Positions 60,001 to 64,000 of a stretch of 64,000 nt of DNA are shown one piece after another. How positions within the stretch are numbered: the stretch's first letter is position 1; every line of letters begins with the position of its first letter. This DNA comes from Mactra quadrangularis (Eukaryota; Mollusca; Bivalvia; Venerida; Mactridae), in NCBI GenBank assembly GCA_025267735.1, contig CM046303.1:52221403-52285402 (forward strand), read 5' to 3'. The notes below the pieces were generated by a model that saw nothing but the letters and a program-made list of their open reading frames with translations, was not told where the DNA came from and ran no database searches. The position numbers and the translations under genes are program-made.

Positions 60001-62063
60001 TGAATTAATCAAATAAACGGAACAAGAAGACTATTTTAAACTAAGGCGTGTAAGTTCATACGCAAATATAGGGGAATCAATTGGTGCTATTTAACCCATG
60101 ACTTAGGTCAATGTCAATGACCTTTTTAAGTTCAAATATGCAACGTATAAATAAGTTTAATTTAATTTACCTTTCGACTGGGTCTCGTAGTATCACTATT
60201 ATTCTTGTATTGGGGTTTAAACTATAGATTAAATCGGCGTTTGTTAGTATTGGTTCTGTATAGTTTTTATGTGTACCAAAATTGTTGTGAATACAATTGT
60301 CCCAAAGGTTTGAAGCACTGAAATCACCTAAAATAATAAGGAAATGAAAAGAGTTCAAGGTACGTGAATGTAAATTACGATTATGTTATCATTTTCTCAA
60401 TAATTCTGATTTTATACGAGTGTCTTTTACATAGGTGTCAATGTAAAAAGTAACTGCCGCGCTCTTGGAAGGAAATGAATTACAAACATATTATTCTCGC
60501 TAAGCATTACTATTGATCCTCTAGCAATATGACATGGAGCATTTATCTTGTCATGCTGAGGTAGCTGCAAACTGAGGTCATACGCATTATTAAATACTCT
60601 CAGAATTTCTTCACTTTGTGGTTTTTTATATTGATACCTATGTAATAGACACTTATATGAAACCACAATTTTGAGAATATGATATTATGATTTTGTCTGA
60701 AATATACCTGATAAACTTTTCTTTAATAAATATTGCTATATTAGTTCTTAGTTTATTTCATTTGTTTGAATAAAAGCACCGAATTTATGGGGATGACCGA
60801 TTAGCCATGTTGGTGAGTATATACCCTGTATTAAAATATCTCGATGGAAATGGCCAAAGGCTAAACTTAGCCGATAGCTATTAAACATATACATTTGTAT
60901 ATATTAAGTGTTTTCTATATAGTAAGCCGGAGTTAGCATCACACTGGGAAATTTTCAATTTTAACTTATTGATTCTGATCATAAGAAATGTGTACATACC
61001 AAATATTATATTATGTTTTCCACCCACTTCAGAATGTCTGAGGATGCTTTGAGTTGCAGCCAGAAAGAATTGATGGTGGTAATCTCGTAAGGATTTCAAA
61101 CGTGTGGCTGAAAAAAAACCATTAACATGTAAACAAAATCCTTGGCATAATATTAAATGCACCGCATAAATTAAATTTAGGGTTGTATTCCATGATTTTA
61201 ATTTTGTAGATGATCTGGCAGCTGTAATTTAATTTTAAAAAATGAATTAAATTTGATTTATGCGGAGCATGAATAAATTATCCTCTATTGACCACTAACT
61301 GGTATAATAAACTATGATTGTGAATTTTGTTCACGCAACGTATGGACAAATTAAAACAAATAATGACCACCTCAACGAACTGTCGATGTGCTTTAACATG
61401 CTTGTTGATTGAACAAAACGAGATTGTATGACCCGGGTCAGTAGTGCAGTAGATAGCGCGCCTAGATTTCTAATCTAGTTTCCCGAAGTAGGTGCGGGTT
61501 CGAAACCCACCCGGGAAGGTTATACCCTTTCAAGAAAATTTGACAATAATTTCAATTGCCTCCAATAATACACATGTAATATGGTATATGGAGAAGTTTC
61601 CGGTCTTGTGGAAGTGTAAGTGAGTACTGGTTATAGATATGGGTCTAGAAAAGCTAGGTAAGGTGCGCTGGACGCCGTTATATGACACATACAAAGTTTT
61701 TCCGTGGCGTTAAAACTAACAAATTAAAGAAATTGTATAGTGAATATAGTGGGTTCTATGTTATATGATACATTTCAAATTTAAATAATATATAACTACT
61801 ATATGACGATCTGACAATGAAACAAAAAGCACAAAAATAAATATCCTACTATAACGTGTTCTTGTAAACCAGTGTGGCTCCTTGAAAACTTTATACACAT
61901 CTGGATGTTGAACTATTCTACGATAGAGGTCGGTAGTTCCACATTTTGGTGCTCCAACCAAGAAGAAATATGGCAAACATAAAAGTTCTATTGTTCGTCT
62001 TTCAACACCAACTGTATTCAGCCAGCATGGACTTTTGAAGTTAGATAAAAAGTTAATAGGTTT
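54055..62063 (-). CDS. CHST15: CHST15-like carbohydrate sulfotransferase, six 3' exons
   Basis: Minus-strand exons 62063-61856, 61107-61000, 60327-60171, 58557-58416, 55545-55398 and 54272-54055; phases 1, 1, 2, 0, 1 connect without a break for 326 residues plus stop. Motifs: LPYFFLVGAPKCGTTDLYRR (5'-phosphosulfate-binding loop for PAPS), KEPHWFTRT, GDFSASNLWDNC, then IIVILRDPVERLYSEYLFRN (3'-phosphate-binding motif), ARLQIGMYYIHLQEYFRVFP, MEDYS, and a tail DMLPKTRAILEEFYKPYNEQ. This is the catalytic domain of GalNAc-4-sulfate 6-O-sulfotransferase, a Golgi type II membrane enzyme that makes disulfated chondroitin units (family knowledge). The first donor is a weak GTTATA but is fixed by phase; the others are standard. 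The 5' exons (cytoplasmic tail, membrane anchor, stem) are not seen and may lie past 64000. Invertebrates have many such genes, so the exact acceptor sugar is uncertain. Confidence 0.92.
56028..56265 (+). repeat. tRNA-derived SINE (CCCGGGT head), copy 2, 5' truncated
   Basis: Starts at box B (GGCTTCGAATCCCACCCGGG) and keeps the body GTTATACCCTTTCATGAAAA..GGTGAGTACTGGTTATAGAC and tail GTTGCTACGGCGTTAAACC. In a sulfotransferase intron. Confidence 0.88.
56430..56475. repeat. Small palindrome CTTACGACTGACTTTAGTCG
   Basis: CTTACGACTGACTTTAGTCGTAAG is an 11-bp stem with two-base centre, in the sulfotransferase intron; possibly a remnant of a short element. Confidence 0.5.
56930..57225. repeat. Hairpin minisatellite, cluster 2 (inverse of 20770-21285)
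   Basis: CGAACTACAAGTTGAATACC..ACTACTAGCTAGC..AATTCG repeats at about 56965, 57032, 57077, 57122 and 57167 (period 45 in the right part). It is the reverse complement of cluster 1, and both end in the same unique flank (AAGCCAACTTCACATACCT here). Confidence 0.88.
57610..57770. repeat. Low-complexity CATCATT/CAACATC tract
   Basis: Imperfect repeats of CATCATCC, CAACATCATT and CATTATCAT. Simple sequence in a sulfotransferase intron. Confidence 0.75.
58143..58388. mobile_element. MITE family E, copy 2
   Basis: TTCTGTTTTATTAACCGGTC then ACAACTTGAATAATTACACG at the left; inverse at the right (CGTGTAATTATTCTAGTTGT, GGCAGGTTAATAAAACAGAA). Ends about 28 bp from the donor of the fourth sulfotransferase exon seen here (58416). 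Confidence 0.82.
58690..58868 (+). repeat. tRNA-Ser-like SINE, copy 4, fused to a minisatellite
   Basis: GTCGTGGTCGAGCGGTTACG, ACGTTGGACTGGTAATCATT, GGTTCGAGTCC, AAGCAAGAAACTTAATCC, GGAAGCGGACTCGTAAG. The 3' end GTAAGTCTCGTAATCAT runs straight into the 14-bp repeat. Confidence 0.85.
58869..59960. repeat. 14-bp minisatellite, ~75 units
   Basis: About 1.1 kb of CATGGTCTCGTTAT-type 14-mers with variants CATGGCCTCGTAGT and CATGGTCTTGTAAT, often ordered in triplets (42-bp higher-order unit). In the sulfotransferase intron between 58557 and 60171. Confidence 0.95.
61436..61730 (+). repeat. tRNA-derived SINE (CCCGGGT head), copy 3, full length
   Basis: Head GACCCGGGTCAGTAGTGCAG with CTAGATTTCTAATCTAG anticodon arm (TCT, Arg-like) and GGTTCGAAACCC; the body and tail match copies 1 and 2. 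It ends ~125 bp from the exon at 61856 in the first visible sulfotransferase intron. Confidence 0.9.
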
Positions 62064-62957
62064 CTGTAATTGAAATATATGTACATTTATATTCAAATGC
62101 ATTTTTGTCCAAATTATATATCAATTAGAAACCTAACCACTTAATAAGCGGTTGATTCATATCTAATTGTGTTCAACTATTTCATCAAGGAGTTTTTTTA
62201 CAAAAGTTTTGTTGTATTTAAAAACGTTATATTATACATATGTATGTATATTTACTAAGGCTGCCACAATATACCGGTATATTGCAATACGCAGCTGCGA
62301 CGATACGTATCGCGGTACGAATTTAGCGTACCGGTATTTGGCGATATTTTTTATTTTATCGGAAAATGAAGCGAATCGTCAGTTTTCAATGGTTCATTCG
62401 ATTGAAAATTAAGATCAAAGAATTGAAGCGACCAGAGCGAGTTCGTATTAAATTATTTCTAAATGATATGCACCTAATCAACGTAAAGGAAACTCACGTT
62501 TACAGTTTCATAATTATGCTCTTATAAGTTCGCCATGACTGTCGCGAGAAATGACAACAAGTAAAAAATTGCTGTGAAATGCAGCAAAGTGATTGTTACG
62601 GCAAACAAAAAAAAACAGTTAAGTATAATCTTAAGGTAACTCAAAATAGCATTGTGTTGAATTGTCATGTTAACTGTTAAGGTTTTTCAGTATTATAATG
62701 TAACTTGTGATAAAACGTCTTCATGTTCATATGTAAAAGAAACTAAAAATTTTGCTCACAACAATGAAACATGAATTCTGAACGAAGTTTGATGTTGTGG
62801 TAAACACTAACCTACGGACCAAATTAAAGTATTGTACAACCTGGCATGGTGAATGTTTATTGTTTAATTTTTTAGAGTAATGAATATTGAAAACCGAGTC
62901 TCATGTCAGAGAGAAAAAATGTTTTATTGCACCAGAAATTGAAATTATACAAATAAC
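62064..62957. other. Upstream intron or flank of the sulfotransferase gene
   Basis: No further minus-strand exon found. At 62262-62350 a short stretch has mixed 'TACCGGTATA' and 'CGATACGTATCG' palindromic motifs. Confidence 0.4.
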
Positions 62958-63500
62958 TTCACCGTTTAGGCTCTACATGGGTTCGAACCCACTTTAAAAC
63001 GTTCAAAGTACATATAATAAATTATTATATAGCTAATTTGAGGTCAAGCCCCTGCTTTCAGCCCCATTAATAGACTTGTATGGAGGGGCTCATTCGAATG
63101 GCATTAGCATAAAATACGTCCGATACCCTGTCCTCCAGGGTCACACTTCACCGTTTGGGCTCTATGGGGTTTCGAACCCTCTTAAAAAACGTCTATAGTA
63201 AGTATATCCATTATATGGCTTTTTTGAGGTCACATCACTCCTTTCAGCCCTAAGATGGACTTGTATGTTGTTGCTCATTCGATTGGTATTAGCATTAAAT
63301 ACGTCTGTATACCTTGTCTTTCAGGGTCAAACTTCGCCGTTTGGGCTGTACAAGGGTTCGAACCAACTGTAAAACGTTTAAAAGTACATACATTGTATAG
63401 CTTATTTGAGGTCACATCCCTCCTTTCAGCCCAAAGGTGGACTTATTGATGTTGCTTATTCGTTTGGTATTAGCATAATATACGTCTGTATACAATATGT
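62958..63500. repeat. ~188-bp tandem repeat, three copies
   Basis: TTCACCGTTTAGGCTCTACA at 62958, TTCACCGTTTGGGCTCTATG at 63147 and TTCGCCGTTTGGGCTGTACA at 63333. Each unit contains GGGTTCGAACC-like and TTTGAGGTCA..CTTTCAGCCC and ATTAGCAT.AAATACGTC. Box B-like GGTTCGAACC recalls tRNA heads, but no box A is seen. Frames across the array are incidental. Confidence 0.88.
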
Positions 63501-64000
63501 ACTAAAAGGAGTTTATAAACAAAGAAAAAGACAAATGATATTGAAAGTATTGTGTGCAAGTTCTATTATCTTTCAAGGTATTCTTAGAGTACATTAATGC
63601 CAAAGCAATTGAAAGAAATTCTGTTGACAATGTAACACATTTTGATAGAAATTAAGGGAAATTGCAATAGGATTTCAAGTTCGATCTTGATATCAGATAT
63701 CACAACTGGATCATAAGTGTTCTTTATTTCATTGTAAATACTCTATCCATTGATCAAAAAGGACAAATATCAAACGCACATTTCCATCAAAGTTTGTAGT
63801 ATAATTTGTTCTGTTATTTACATGTACATGGATAGAGAGAAATTAGATGTCAATTCTATAAGCGTATACACTGCTATTTGAACCCATTGTCTAGCTCATG
63901 ATTTAGCAATTAGTGTTACCCTGTGCAAGATGGTGGCTTTAAGGGATTCATCAATTACAAAAATATGGCAAAGTAGAAAATTTAGAAGTGTCTTGTTTCA
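63501..64000. other. No gene recognised
   Basis: AT-rich sequence to the window end; no exon supported. Confidence 0.4.

Overview
This is an intron-containing, AT-rich animal genomic window. Dense small DNA transposons, tRNA-derived SINEs that share a 3' tail, and non-LTR retrotransposon remnants point to a lophotrochozoan, most likely a bivalve mollusc (an inference from repeat style and gene content; the species is not determined).

Protein-coding content is sparse. On the minus strand at the left edge are two exons of a SEC14-like CRAL-TRIO lipid-transfer protein (521-1194). On the plus strand are two paralogous, intronless-looking reading frames of an unrecognised basic, Ser/Arg-rich protein family (11575-12480 and 25355-26545). 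A plus-strand iodothyronine deiodinase (32100-32840) has an in-frame TGA at the selenocysteine position. The HAPSTR1 (C16orf72) orthologue is complete in four exons (37427-42519, 260 aa). On the minus strand, six phase-consistent exons encode the catalytic half of a CHST15-like carbohydrate sulfotransferase (54055-62063); its 5' exons are not visible. Two further minus-strand stretches (6037-6256 and 29318-29467) look like real exons but I do not recognise the proteins.

Most of the rest is mobile or repetitive DNA: foldback elements built of short TTTTTCACAA subunits (4118-5777); several MITE families present in two or three copies, one nested inside another (8593-9344); a composite Tc1 element with two internal stops, a duplicated 3' end and an inserted MITE (15442-18588); a Tigger/pogo-like element with TA duplications (19479-20679); a 2.2 kb element with ~390 bp terminal inverted repeats and ACTAT flanks (48536-50715); a decayed LINE (34719-36360); and minisatellites of 14, 45-47, 69, 71, ~95 and ~188 bp.

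The genes do not form a pathway. The most notable functional item is the invertebrate selenoprotein deiodinase. The most notable unknowns are the paralogous protein pair, the two orphan exons, and a 34-bp near-perfect hairpin at 27477-27559. Exon boundaries were placed by reading splice sites, codon phase and family resemblance by eye; no search was run.
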